Origin: Alkaliphilus sp.
GTDB lineage: Bacteria > Bacillota > Clostridia > Peptostreptococcales > Natronincolaceae
Assembly: GCA_023230535.1 (NCBI GenBank)
Contig: JALNXC010000007.1
Location: 1 to 14,567 of the forward strand
Reading direction: 5' to 3'
Length of the DNA: 14,567 nt
Shown: positions 1-6,274 of the stretch, one piece after another
How positions within the stretch are numbered: the first letter of the stretch is position 1
Layout of the letters: the number at the start of each line of letters is the position of its first letter
Notes under the pieces: model-generated
The model's database searches: none
What the model was told of the DNA's origin: nothing
Seen by the model: the letters and a program-made list of their open reading frames with translations, nothing else
Translations under genes and position numbers: made by a program

Positions 1-363
1 CTTATGCGTTCAGGTATGTTAGAAGTTTTAAATCAAGATTATTTAAAAACAGCAAGGTCAAAAGGCCTTGCCGGATCTGTTATTATTATGAAACATGCGG
101 TCAGAAACGCAATATTGCCGATTGTATCAATATTAGGTACTACTATATCAAATCTTTTAACAGGTAGTTTTGTTATTGAAAAAATATTCGGAATACCGGG
201 TATGGGAATGTTCTTTATTAATTCCGTATTCAATAGGGACTACACATTAATAATGGGAGTAACAGTGTTTTACTCTATTGTATTAATAATAACGATGCTT
301 TTAGTTGATATAGCATACACGTTGATTGATCCAAGAATCAGACTCACTAAGGGAGGTCATTGA
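1..363 (+). CDS. oppB: Peptide ABC transporter permease OppB/DppB, C-terminal part (5' end outside window)
   Basis: This is the last 120 codons of an inner-membrane permease of the oligopeptide/dipeptide importer family. The reading frame is open from base 1, so the start lies upstream. The fragment opens in the cytoplasmic EAA loop that docks onto the ATPases: a stretch of the type DYLKTARSKGL followed by KHAVRNAILPI is typical of OppB/DppB. Two hydrophobic segments follow (about residues 38-58 and 80-102 of the fragment), separated by the family pattern FVIEKIFGIPGMG. The ending, DIAYTLIDPRIR, is also the usual OppB tail. The stop codon is 1 bp before the oppC start, and the oppC ribosome binding site lies inside the last codons, so the two are probably translationally coupled. 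The substrate (oligo-, di-peptide or nickel) cannot be told from this fragment. Confidence 0.93.
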   Translation, partial: LMRSGMLEVLNQDYLKTARSKGLAGSVIIMKHAVRNAILPIVSILGTTISNLLTGSFVIEKIFGIPGMGMFFINSVFNRDYTLIMGVTVFYSIVLIITMLLVDIAYTLIDPRIRLTKGGH

Positions 364-364
364 T

Positions 365-1306
365 ATGAATGATCTTTCCTTTAAAAGAGATATGTTCAAA
401 AATATTTCAAAGAAAAGTCATAAAATTGATCAAATAAAACGCCCCGCTATTAAGTATTGGACAGACGTATGGCACAGATTAAAGCGAAATAAATTAGCCA
501 TGGTAGGACTGATAATTCTTATTATAATGGGTATTATGTCCGTCCTTGGAACCCAAATAAGCGGATATAGTTATTATGAACAGGATTTAACTAAAATAAA
601 TCAAGCCTTAAGCCGTGATTATTGGTTTGGAACTGATGAATTAGGAAGGGATTTATTTAGCAGGGTATGGTTAGGAACAAGATATTCCTTGACAATCGGA
701 ATTTTTGCAGCACTAATAGACTTTTTGGTCGGTGTTATATATGGAGGAATTGCAGGTATGGCATCTCGCAAGGTAGATGCTGTCATGATGCATATGGCGG
801 AAATAATATATAGCATACCCTATATGTTAGTTGTGATACTGTTCTCAGTAATATTTTCGGCTCCCAGGTCCGGTACGTCAATGTTTATTCTCATACTTGC
901 AATGACTATTACCGGCTGGGTACCTATGTCTAATCTGGTAAGAGGCCAAGTGCTTCAACTCAAGGAATCCGAATACTCCCTGGCTGCCGAATCCTTAGGC
1001 GCTTCAAAAGGATGGATATTGAAAAAACATATTATCCCTAATGGCTTAGGGCCTATCTTAATAAATGTAACTATTACTATTCCGAAAGCAATATTTTCGG
1101 AAGCTACATTGAGTTTTATGGGATTAGGGTTACAACCTCCCAGCCCGAGTCTGGGAACATTAGCAAATGACGGACTTGCAGGTATGGCGGTAGGGCTTTA
1201 CCATCAAATAGCCGTTCCGGCAATATTTATTTCCCTATTGATGTTTTCGTTCAATGTACTGGGCGATGGTTTGAGGGATGCCTTGGATCCGAAATTGCGT
1301 AAGTAG
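365..1306 (+). CDS. oppC: Peptide ABC transporter permease OppC/DppC
   Basis: This is the second membrane subunit of the peptide importer, 313 aa, a normal length for the family. The start chosen is ATG 365 because GGGAGG at 351-356 sits 8 bases upstream; the in-frame ATG at 326 lies inside oppB and has no such site. The N-terminal region carries the OppC-type helix at about residues 42-62. FGTDELGRD at 88-96 is the diagnostic OppC motif. Further membrane segments lie at about 102-128, 150-185 and 275-300. The EAA coupling loop is at about 203-231 (EYSLAAESLGAS, then HIIPNGLGPI), and the family pattern FMGLGLQPPSPSLG follows at 251-264. The ending DGLRDALDPKLRK is typical. It would form the membrane channel with OppB and be powered by OppD and OppF. 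Substrate preference is not visible. Confidence 0.95.
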   Translation: MNDLSFKRDMFKNISKKSHKIDQIKRPAIKYWTDVWHRLKRNKLAMVGLIILIIMGIMSVLGTQISGYSYYEQDLTKINQALSRDYWFGTDELGRDLFSRVWLGTRYSLTIGIFAALIDFLVGVIYGGIAGMASRKVDAVMMHMAEIIYSIPYMLVVILFSVIFSAPRSGTSMFILILAMTITGWVPMSNLVRGQVLQLKESEYSLAAESLGASKGWILKKHIIPNGLGPILINVTITIPKAIFSEATLSFMGLGLQPPSPSLGTLANDGLAGMAVGLYHQIAVPAIFISLLMFSFNVLGDGLRDALDPKLRK

Positions 1307-1320
1307 AAAGAAGTGAAAAT

Positions 1321-2325
1321 ATGGAAAAATTGTTAGATGTAAAGGACTTGGCGGTATCTTTTCGAACCTATTTTGGAGAAATTGAAGCGGTACGTGGCAT
1401 CAGTTTTCATGTAAATAAAGGAGAAACGGTAGCTATAGTAGGGGAATCAGGCTGCGGAAAAAGCGTTACCTCTAATTCTCTAATGCAACTTCTTCAGATG
1501 CCGCCCGCATACTACAAAAGAGGGAAAATTTTGTTTCAAGGCGAAAATATAATAAAAAAAAGCGAGAAAGAAATGCAAGATATTCGTGGAAATAAAATTT
1601 CCATGATATTTCAAGATCCTATGGCTTCACTAAACCCAACTATGAAAGTAGGAAAACAAATAATCGAAGGAATAGTAAAACGTCAAGGTTTGGGCAAGAA
1701 CAAAGCAAGAAAAAAAGCCATAGAAATGTTAGAATCAGTATCGGTACCACAGTCTAACAAAAGAATTGGCCAATATCCTCATGAACTTTCAATCGGTATG
1801 TGCCAAAGGGTTATGATTGCAATTGCAATGATATCAAATCCGAAACTATTGATTGCGGATGAGCCGACTACGGCACTTGATGTAACTGTTCAAGCCCAGA
1901 TATTAGATATTATGAAAGATATTCAAAAAAAATCCCAAACCTCTATTATTTTGATTACTCACGATTTAGGCATAGTTGCCGATATGAGTGATAGGATTAT
2001 AGTCATGTACGCCGGCAAATTTATGGAAGAAGGAAATGTAATGGAAGTCTTTAACAATCCAATGCATCCCTATACGGGAAAATTACTCGGCAGTGTTCCC
2101 GGGTTGAATATAAACAAATTCGAACCGCTACATTCAATTGAAGGTTCTCCGCCGGATTTATATAAACCTCCTACAGGCTGCCCATTTTTTGATAGATGTG
2201 ATGAAGCGATGTATATATGCAAAGACAATGTGCCGGAAAGAACTTATCATTCGGATACTCATTATAGTTGCTGCTGGCTAAATCACCCGATGGCAAAAGA
2301 TGCAGCCGAAGGGGGCGAAATCTGA
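1321..2325 (+). CDS. oppD: Peptide ABC transporter ATP-binding protein OppD/DppD, with atypical signature motif
   Basis: This is the first ATPase subunit, 334 aa, with the gene starting 14 bases after oppC (AGAAAGAAGTG ribosome binding site). Visible parts are Walker A GESGCGKS at 41-48, Q-loop FQD at 97-99, Walker B LLIADEP at 176-182, D-loop ALD at 185-187 and H-loop His214. The C-terminal oligopeptide-transporter domain contains Cys287, Cys293, Cys300 and Cys317/318. I recall that cysteines in this region of a DppD homologue bind a [4Fe-4S] cluster, so one is possible here. The oddity is the ABC signature, which reads LSIGMCQR at 156-163 where the family normally has LSGGMRQR. The first signature glycine is Ile (ATC codon at 1792-1794) and the Arg is Cys. 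Every other motif is intact and the frame is full length, so this is not a decayed gene. The stop overlaps the oppF start. Confidence 0.95.
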   Translation: MEKLLDVKDLAVSFRTYFGEIEAVRGISFHVNKGETVAIVGESGCGKSVTSNSLMQLLQMPPAYYKRGKILFQGENIIKKSEKEMQDIRGNKISMIFQDPMASLNPTMKVGKQIIEGIVKRQGLGKNKARKKAIEMLESVSVPQSNKRIGQYPHELSIGMCQRVMIAIAMISNPKLLIADEPTTALDVTVQAQILDIMKDIQKKSQTSIILITHDLGIVADMSDRIIVMYAGKFMEEGNVMEVFNNPMHPYTGKLLGSVPGLNINKFEPLHSIEGSPPDLYKPPTGCPFFDRCDEAMYICKDNVPERTYHSDTHYSCCWLNHPMAKDAAEGGEI

Positions 2326-3326
2326 TGAGTAAACCTTTAATTTCGGTAAAAAATCTAAAAAAATATTTTAATGTTGGATGGAGAAAGACCTTAAAGGCAG
2401 TGGACGGCATAAATTTCGACATATATCCCGGGGAGACCTTCGGTTTGGTTGGAGAATCAGGTTGCGGTAAATCCACGGCAGGAAGAACAATAATTGGATT
2501 GTACGAGCCAACTGATGGCACAACCACATTTAACGGCAAAAATATATATGATTTATCCCGAAATGAAATGCAAAAAATCAGAAAAGACATCCAAATGATT
2601 TTTCAGGATCCATATACTTCATTAAACCCTAGAATACCGGTACAGGACATTGTTGCAGAACCTTTAGATATTCATAATATATATAGTAATCCGAATCAAC
2701 GCCGCAAGAGAGTAATCGAATTGTTAAACCTTGTTGGATTAGGTGAAGAACACACCAACCGTTTCCCTCATGAATTCTCGGGAGGACAACGCCAGAGAAT
2801 TGGGATTGCAAGAGCGCTCGCATTAAATCCAAAGTTCATAATCTGTGATGAGCCTATATCCGCATTAGACGTATCAATTCAGGCACAGGTTATTAACCTT
2901 CTAAAAAATTTACAAAAAGGCATGGGACTTACCTATTTATTTATATCCCATGATTTATCTATGGTTAGATATATATCCGAAAGGATCGGTGTGATGTATA
3001 GCGGGCATATAGTAGAATTAGCCGATTCGGAAGATTTATATGCCGACCCGATTCACCCATATACTCAAGCCCTGCTTTCTGCCATACCTATCCCTGACCC
3101 CAAAAAACAGAGAGATAGATATAGAATAATACTTAAGGGAGACATACTAAGTCCTATAAATCCGAAAGAAAGTTGCAGATTTGAAAGCAGATGTCCTTAT
3201 GTTTTAGACATATGCGGAAGGAAAGAACCAGGATTTAAAAAAGTTAAGAATAATCACTTTGTAGCTTGCCATAGGGCAAATGAGATTATAGACGGAACAT
3301 TAAATCAATCCCGGAATCCTTATTGA
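2325..3326 (+). CDS. oppF: Peptide ABC transporter ATP-binding protein OppF/DppF
   Basis: This is the second ATPase subunit, 333 aa. The start is ATG 2325, which shares one base with the oppD stop (TGATG), with GAAGGGGGCGAAA just upstream as ribosome binding site; the in-frame ATG at 2268 would sit inside oppD. Motifs are all canonical: Walker A GESGCGKS at 43-50, Q-loop Gln94, signature FSGGQRQR at 151-158, Walker B FIICDEP at 171-177, ALD at 180-182 and H-loop His209. The C-terminal extension has Cys284, Cys290, Cys297 and Cys315, the same CX5CX6C spacing as in OppD. With OppD it would form a heterodimer. The nucleotide site made from OppF Walker A and the OppD signature would be the unusual one, while the other site is canonical. 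The 3' end overlaps the opposite-strand DUF5317 gene by 7 bp. Confidence 0.95.
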   Translation: MSKPLISVKNLKKYFNVGWRKTLKAVDGINFDIYPGETFGLVGESGCGKSTAGRTIIGLYEPTDGTTTFNGKNIYDLSRNEMQKIRKDIQMIFQDPYTSLNPRIPVQDIVAEPLDIHNIYSNPNQRRKRVIELLNLVGLGEEHTNRFPHEFSGGQRQRIGIARALALNPKFIICDEPISALDVSIQAQVINLLKNLQKGMGLTYLFISHDLSMVRYISERIGVMYSGHIVELADSEDLYADPIHPYTQALLSAIPIPDPKKQRDRYRIILKGDILSPINPKESCRFESRCPYVLDICGRKEPGFKKVKNNHFVACHRANEIIDGTLNQSRNPY

Positions 3327-3337
3327 GTATTCGGGGA
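3309..3337. terminator. Possible bidirectional hairpin across the oppF / DUF5317 convergent stops
   Basis: TCCCGGAAT (3309-3317) and ATTCGGGGA (3329-3337) can pair as a 9-position stem with one G-G mismatch and an 11-base loop. The hairpin spans both stop codons. A TTTTT run lies 11 bases downstream on the + strand, which is further than in a classical intrinsic terminator, and there is no T run on the - strand side. It is the only terminator-like structure I see at this convergent junction. Confidence 0.3.
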
Positions 3338-3913
3338 CATATATGCCTTTTTGTGTACAACCATCTCTTCTTGAAAAAATTGAAAAGCTCCTAACATGAG
3401 GAATATATCTCCTATGCTCAATATCTTCGGCAGGGGATAGGGTTTTGGAATTAAAATAATATCGGCTAAATAAATAAATTTTGTATTTTTATCTGCAGCC
3501 ACATGTTTAATATCAAATCCTCTTTGGGGTAACTGAACATCAACGCTAATTTCATCTTTTATTCCCTCTATTCCGTTAAGAAACACGGGCATCTTCCCAT
3601 CATTACCGGATATTACTATGAGGTTCAGAACCAGACCCATAAAAATTAACTTCATATAATTTTTTTTAATATTGAATATTACCGATATTATCATAAGAAA
3701 AAATGTAAATACGATTATATATACGGAATACCCCTCAAAGATTTTATTTGCCAAGGCAATATCCGTCTTCTTGCCTATTGATAACAAACCTTGAACCAAA
3801 GCAGCTATTAAAAATAAATACCAACCCTTGATACAAACATTTTCTAAATTTCTTAAATGTCCTCCCCTTAGCTTAGCTACTATTATGGATAGAATTGCCG
3901 GTTCTAAAAACAT
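3320..3913 (-). CDS. DUF5317-family integral membrane protein
   Basis: 197 aa, function unknown. The layout matches the DUF5317 family as I know it: an N-terminal hydrophobic stretch followed by RGGHLRNLENV (16-26), membrane segments at about 3-15, 30-47, 62-81 and 86-102, then GNDGKMPV at 103-110. A non-hydrophobic stretch follows, and the closing pattern is LADIILIPKP...KILSIGDI (149-170) with a last membrane segment. ATG 3913 lies 2 bases after the stop of the upstream HD-GYP gene, and its AAAGGAG ribosome binding site is inside the last HD-GYP codons, so the two are co-transcribed and probably translationally coupled. That arrangement suggests, but does not show, a shared role in membrane signalling. 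Its 3' end overlaps the end of oppF on the other strand by 7 bp. The family assignment is from memory of motif layout, not from a search. Confidence 0.8.
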   Translation of the reverse strand: MFLEPAILSIIVAKLRGGHLRNLENVCIKGWYLFLIAALVQGLLSIGKKTDIALANKIFEGYSVYIIVFTFFLMIISVIFNIKKNYMKLIFMGLVLNLIVISGNDGKMPVFLNGIEGIKDEISVDVQLPQRGFDIKHVAADKNTKFIYLADIILIPKPYPLPKILSIGDIFLMLGAFQFFQEEMVVHKKAYMSPNTQ

Positions 3914-3915
3914 AT

Positions 3916-5166
3916 CTATACTCCTTTGGATTTTATAATTTCAACAAATTTCTCTGCAAGAACAGGATGAAATTGTGTACCTGCATTTTGCTCTATCTCC
4001 TCAATAGCCTTTTTGGGAGTTAAGGCCTTCCTATATGGTCTGTCGGTGATCATAGCATCATATGAATCCGCAATTGCAAGAATGCAAGCCTCTATGGGAA
4101 TTTGATCCCCTTTTAGGCCATCAGGATATCCGTTGCCGTCATATCTTTCGTGGTGATGCTTAATTATCCCCGTGATATTCTTCAGAAAATCCACATTACG
4201 AATTATATCAGCACCAATAGTCGGGTGCTCCATAACCTGTTGATATTCTTCTTGGGTCAACTTGGTAGCTTTATTCAATATTTGATCGTTTATACCAATC
4301 TTGCCTATATCATGAAGAGCAGCAGCAATCTTTATATCTTGAATTTTTCCGAATGATAGATCAGATGCTTCCGCTAATTCCACGGCATATTTCTCTACCC
4401 TATTAGAATGCCCGCTGGTAAATGGGTCCTTTGCTTCAAGTGATTTACTCAATGCCTGTATGGTAGACAGATATACATTCCTCATATCTACATAGAGCTT
4501 GAATGAATATCTCGCTAAAAGTAGTGGTCCTAAGAACAATAAAACGGCCTCATAGCCATAATCTATATATGCAAGGGCAATTATGATCCCCATAGTCCCA
4601 ACGGCAATTGAACTATAAAATGTTCCTTTGATATTTTCCAACCAAACTCTAACAAATTTTTGTAAATTTAGAGCAGATAAAAAGCCCGAGATAATAGTTG
4701 TATTTAAAAGCACACCTGCAAAAAGTACAAAAAGAGTGGGAAATAAGAAAAATTTACCGATCCTTCCTCCTATTAATAAATATATTAGAGAAATCAATGA
4801 TGTTACTATCACACTCTGTGATATATTAAAGATCGTTTTATAAACGGGTAAATTTAGGGTGTGTATATAACCTTTTTCCGGCACCTTTGGAATCCTGAAT
4901 AATAACCCAAGTGCAGATGAAGTAACAGCTAATATAGGACCCCCGACAATAACAGTTGCAATGTTGATTGCATACCCGACGGATACCCCTATAGTATTAT
5001 TGGACATGGGAATCAACAATGATTCCACAACTATAGACAGAACAGCCCAAAATATTAATAATTTAAACTCCGGAATATCAAAATTAAAAAGCAAATACAT
5101 ATATATAATTGCTGCAATTATTGATATGGACCCTAAATAAATTTTTGCTCTATTATTCAGATTCAT
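3916..5166 (-). CDS. Membrane HD-GYP domain protein, probable cyclic-di-GMP phosphodiesterase
   Basis: 416 aa. The N-terminal half (about 1-220) is a multi-pass membrane sensor with some seven to eight hydrophobic segments (about 9-29, 33-53, 64-88, 115-134, 138-160, 183-205 and 206-219). A short linker, then the HD-GYP catalytic domain, follows from about 235. The metal-binding HD pair is His285-Asp286 in AALHDIGKIG. The second signature is HHHERYDGNGYPDG at 337-350, with GYP at 346-348. DSYDAMITDRPYR (368-380) and GTQFHPVL (396-403) are also standard for active HD-GYP enzymes, so I expect it to hydrolyse c-di-GMP (or a related dinucleotide) at the inner face of the membrane. AAAGGGGAATTGTA precedes ATG 5166. 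The upstream region carries a tandem 9-bp repeat and a structured small-ORF locus, but I see no c-di-GMP riboswitch consensus. Confidence 0.9.
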   Translation of the reverse strand: MNLNNRAKIYLGSISIIAAIIYMYLLFNFDIPEFKLLIFWAVLSIVVESLLIPMSNNTIGVSVGYAINIATVIVGGPILAVTSSALGLLFRIPKVPEKGYIHTLNLPVYKTIFNISQSVIVTSLISLIYLLIGGRIGKFFLFPTLFVLFAGVLLNTTIISGFLSALNLQKFVRVWLENIKGTFYSSIAVGTMGIIIALAYIDYGYEAVLLFLGPLLLARYSFKLYVDMRNVYLSTIQALSKSLEAKDPFTSGHSNRVEKYAVELAEASDLSFGKIQDIKIAAALHDIGKIGINDQILNKATKLTQEEYQQVMEHPTIGADIIRNVDFLKNITGIIKHHHERYDGNGYPDGLKGDQIPIEACILAIADSYDAMITDRPYRKALTPKKAIEEIEQNAGTQFHPVLAEKFVEIIKSKGV

Positions 5167-5190
5167 TACAATTCCCCTTTAAAGTATTGA

Positions 5191-5210
5191 AACAATTGCT
5201 TAACAATTGC
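5191..5210. repeat. Tandem 9-bp direct repeat, candidate operator upstream of HD-GYP gene
   Basis: AACAATTGC occurs at 5191-5199 and again at 5202-5210, a period of 11 bp, close to one helical turn. Each copy contains the palindrome CAATTG. It lies 25 bp ahead of the HD-GYP start and just downstream (in the - direction) of a perfect TTGACA box at 5221-5226. Where a -10 box should be, the sequence is poor (TTAAGC). Same-face repeats over a weak -10 fit a regulator site, but no protein is implied by the sequence. Confidence 0.45.
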
Positions 5211-5258
5211 AATCCATCACTGTCAAGAAATAAAGTAATTTCGATTTATTAAAATTAA

Positions 5259-5455
5259 TGCCGGCTAATTTTTATTTGACTATGTTTAGATCAGTGTATA
5301 ATTAGCGCCTGCAGCTAATAATAAAGCAAGCACACTCATTAATGCTATAGCTATTCTTTTCATCGAATATAGCCCCCTTTTGGAATTACTCTGCTGTTCG
5401 CTAGTGCAGCAGGCTATATTCGCTCCGCTAAGAAAAAATGCATAATTAGCCGGCA
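5259..5455 (-). ncRNA. Candidate structured RNA / small-ORF mRNA with nested inverted repeats
   Basis: The outer arms TGCCGGCTAATT (5259-5270) and AATTAGCCGGCA (5444-5455) are perfect 12-bp complements enclosing 197 bp. Inside, in - strand order, CGAATATAGCC (5422-5412) and GGCTATATTCG (5374-5364) are perfect 11-bp complements; the second arm ends directly before the small-ORF ATG and covers the last Gs of its ribosome binding site. Within the inner pair, CTGCTG/CAGCAG (5407-5412 and 5391-5396) can form a 6-bp hairpin with a 10-base loop. The nearest intact ORFs lie outside, so the structure belongs to the small ORF. It could equally be a short repeat element with terminal inverted repeats, but no target duplication abuts the outer arms. 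No match to a riboswitch class that I know was recognised. Transcription is inferred, not shown. Confidence 0.45.
5286..5363 (-). CDS. 25-aa hydrophobic small peptide (MKRIAIAL...YTLI), function unknown
   Basis: A 25-codon ORF with a strong ribosome binding site (AAAAGGGGG, about 9 bases before ATG 5363). The peptide begins MKRIAIALMSV, continues with a leucine/alanine-rich core, and ends GANYTLI. A basic N-terminus plus one hydrophobic stretch of about 18 residues resembles a signal peptide without a mature protein, or a small membrane peptide. There is no lipobox Cys. It sits inside the nested inverted-repeat locus, and its ribosome binding site is partly in the inner stem. Known classes with this look are type I toxins, short hydrophobic signalling peptides and leader peptides. 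I see no Rgg-type regulator or antisense RNA promoter to choose among them. The HD-GYP gene starts 119 bases downstream on the same strand. Coding is supported by the ribosome binding site and peptide character only. Confidence 0.5.
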   Translation of the reverse strand: MKRIAIALMSVLALLLAAGANYTLI

Positions 5456-5535
5456 ATGTTGCCATTTATTTAATATGAGTATCGAATGAAACTATTTGTA
5501 ATCTCTACACATCACTGTAACGAATTGAAAGATAT

Positions 5536-6150
5536 TTACTTCGTTACTATACGATTTATCGCATCCAATGTTGCCTTTACCACGGCAACTTCATAACTAT
5601 TATTCATTACACAGGACCCACATAACCTTTGCTCAATGCCGTCGATTATTCCCATGATAACCACAAGTATAACTTTACTATTAGATATAAGTGTAGTCCT
5701 TATGTCTTCAAATACAAAGGTATAATCACAATCACATGCTTCCTCAATTGTCTTTAAAGTTACATCTACCAGCATTCTCTCCTTATTTCTGATGGTATTT
5801 ATTCCGGAGATGGTATTCTCATAGACATTGTCCGAATTTCTCATACTTACCTTTATTACTGCCTTTGTACCCAGAATATCACTAGAAACCCCTTCTAATT
5901 TTAGTCTGCATTTTGCTTTTTTCAAGTTCCTATCCGGAATCTGTGCAATACTTATTTTTTTATGATCTATAGGGATATTATAGCTCGCCGCAAGAACTGA
6001 TTGGATATCCCGGGCTATTTGTTTTGCTCCCCTTGTATCGTTAGAAACGATATGTATTTCATGTATTTGATCGTTTCCATTTGTAACAATTTTACAGGAA
6101 ACAACTGAATCTATCATTTCTAGATTGTTTTCTATACTAAATAAATCCAT
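5536..6150 (-). CDS. Conserved-looking protein of unknown function (204 aa)
   Basis: I do not recognise a named family. I chose ATG 6150 because GGGGGATATT lies directly before it; two upstream in-frame ATGs (6162 and 6168) have no ribosome binding site and fall in the arm of an inverted repeat. The predicted protein is soluble, with no signal peptide or clear membrane helix. Two parts can be seen: an N-terminal alpha/beta-like unit (about 12-72) with VVSCKIVTN, EIHIVSND, RGAKQIARDIQ and IDHKKISIAQI, and a C-terminal unit (about 80-204) of alternating strands and helices ending in CGSCVMNNSYEVAVVKATLDAINRIV-like sequence (177-202). Cys177-X2-Cys180 and Cys139/141 are potential metal or redox ligands, but this is a guess. 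It follows the PFOR gene on the same strand but is separated from it by a terminator and has its own likely promoter. Confidence 0.8.
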   Translation of the reverse strand: MDLFSIENNLEMIDSVVSCKIVTNGNDQIHEIHIVSNDTRGAKQIARDIQSVLAASYNIPIDHKKISIAQIPDRNLKKAKCRLKLEGVSSDILGTKAVIKVSMRNSDNVYENTISGINTIRNKERMLVDVTLKTIEEACDCDYTFVFEDIRTTLISNSKVILVVIMGIIDGIEQRLCGSCVMNNSYEVAVVKATLDAINRIVTK

Positions 6151-6160
6151 AATATCCCCC

Positions 6161-6264
6161 ATTTTCATTAAAATTTTGCTATCATTTAGATAATAGCATC
6201 ATCTCACTATATATTCAACAGAATTTTATATTAAACCATTAAGTTAGCAAAATTTAATGAAAAT
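6161..6264. repeat. Long inverted repeat around the promoter of the unknown protein gene
   Basis: The 20-base arm at 6161-6180 and the 19-base arm at 6246-6264 are reverse complements except for one extra T in the first arm. They enclose 65 bp containing the best promoter. The arm nearest the gene abuts its ribosome binding site and includes the two unused ATGs. A smaller pair, GCTAT/ATAGC (6178-6182 and 6193-6197), overlaps the inner edge of the first arm and would compete with the long pairing. The arms may be a DNA-binding site or, if transcription starts at the upstream candidate or reads through, an RNA hairpin. Confidence 0.6.
6190..6218 (-). promoter_or_regulatory. Likely sigma-A promoter for the 204-aa unknown protein
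   Basis: On the - strand TTGAAT (6213-6218) is followed after 17 bases by TATTAT (6190-6195), matching the -35 at 4/6 and the -10 at 5/6. Transcription would begin near 6183, giving a leader of about 33 bases to ATG 6150. A second, weaker candidate is TTGCTA (6245-6250), 16 bases, TAAAAT (6223-6228), whose -35 lies in the outer inverted-repeat arm. Confidence 0.5.
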
Positions 6265-6274
6265 CATAATGCAT

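Larger units (their letters stand above)
5167..5535. other. 369-bp intergenic region with small ORF, nested inverted repeats and tandem operator-like repeat
   Basis: This gap lies between two - strand genes (unknown protein at 5536-6150 and HD-GYP). Reading in the - direction it holds: an 8-bp inverted repeat GTAACGAA/TTCGTTAC (5517-5524 and 5540-5547) that starts in the last codons of the unknown protein; the nested inverted-repeat locus 5259-5455 with a 25-codon ORF; a TTGACA box (5221-5226); the direct repeat 5191-5210; and the HD-GYP ribosome binding site. A 9-bp direct repeat CATCACTGT (5215-5223 and 5510-5518) brackets most of it. No convincing full promoter could be assigned to the small ORF or to HD-GYP. 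Confidence 0.7.

Noticed and set aside
5259..5306. Short + strand ORF starting ATGCCGGCTAAT in the intergenic region
   Set aside because: No ribosome binding site, only about 15 codons, and it begins in the outer inverted repeat.
5215..5518. 9-bp direct repeat CATCACTGT on both sides of the small-ORF locus, as a target-site duplication of a mobile element
   Set aside because: The copies do not touch the outer inverted repeats, and the sequences just inside them are not complementary. One 9-mer repeat in a few hundred AT-rich bases is not surprising.
5167..5535. Cyclic-di-GMP riboswitch (type I or II) ahead of the HD-GYP gene
   Set aside because: Neither the conserved type I core (GGGCAAACC ... 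GACGCAAAGCC) nor the type II core can be found on the - strand.
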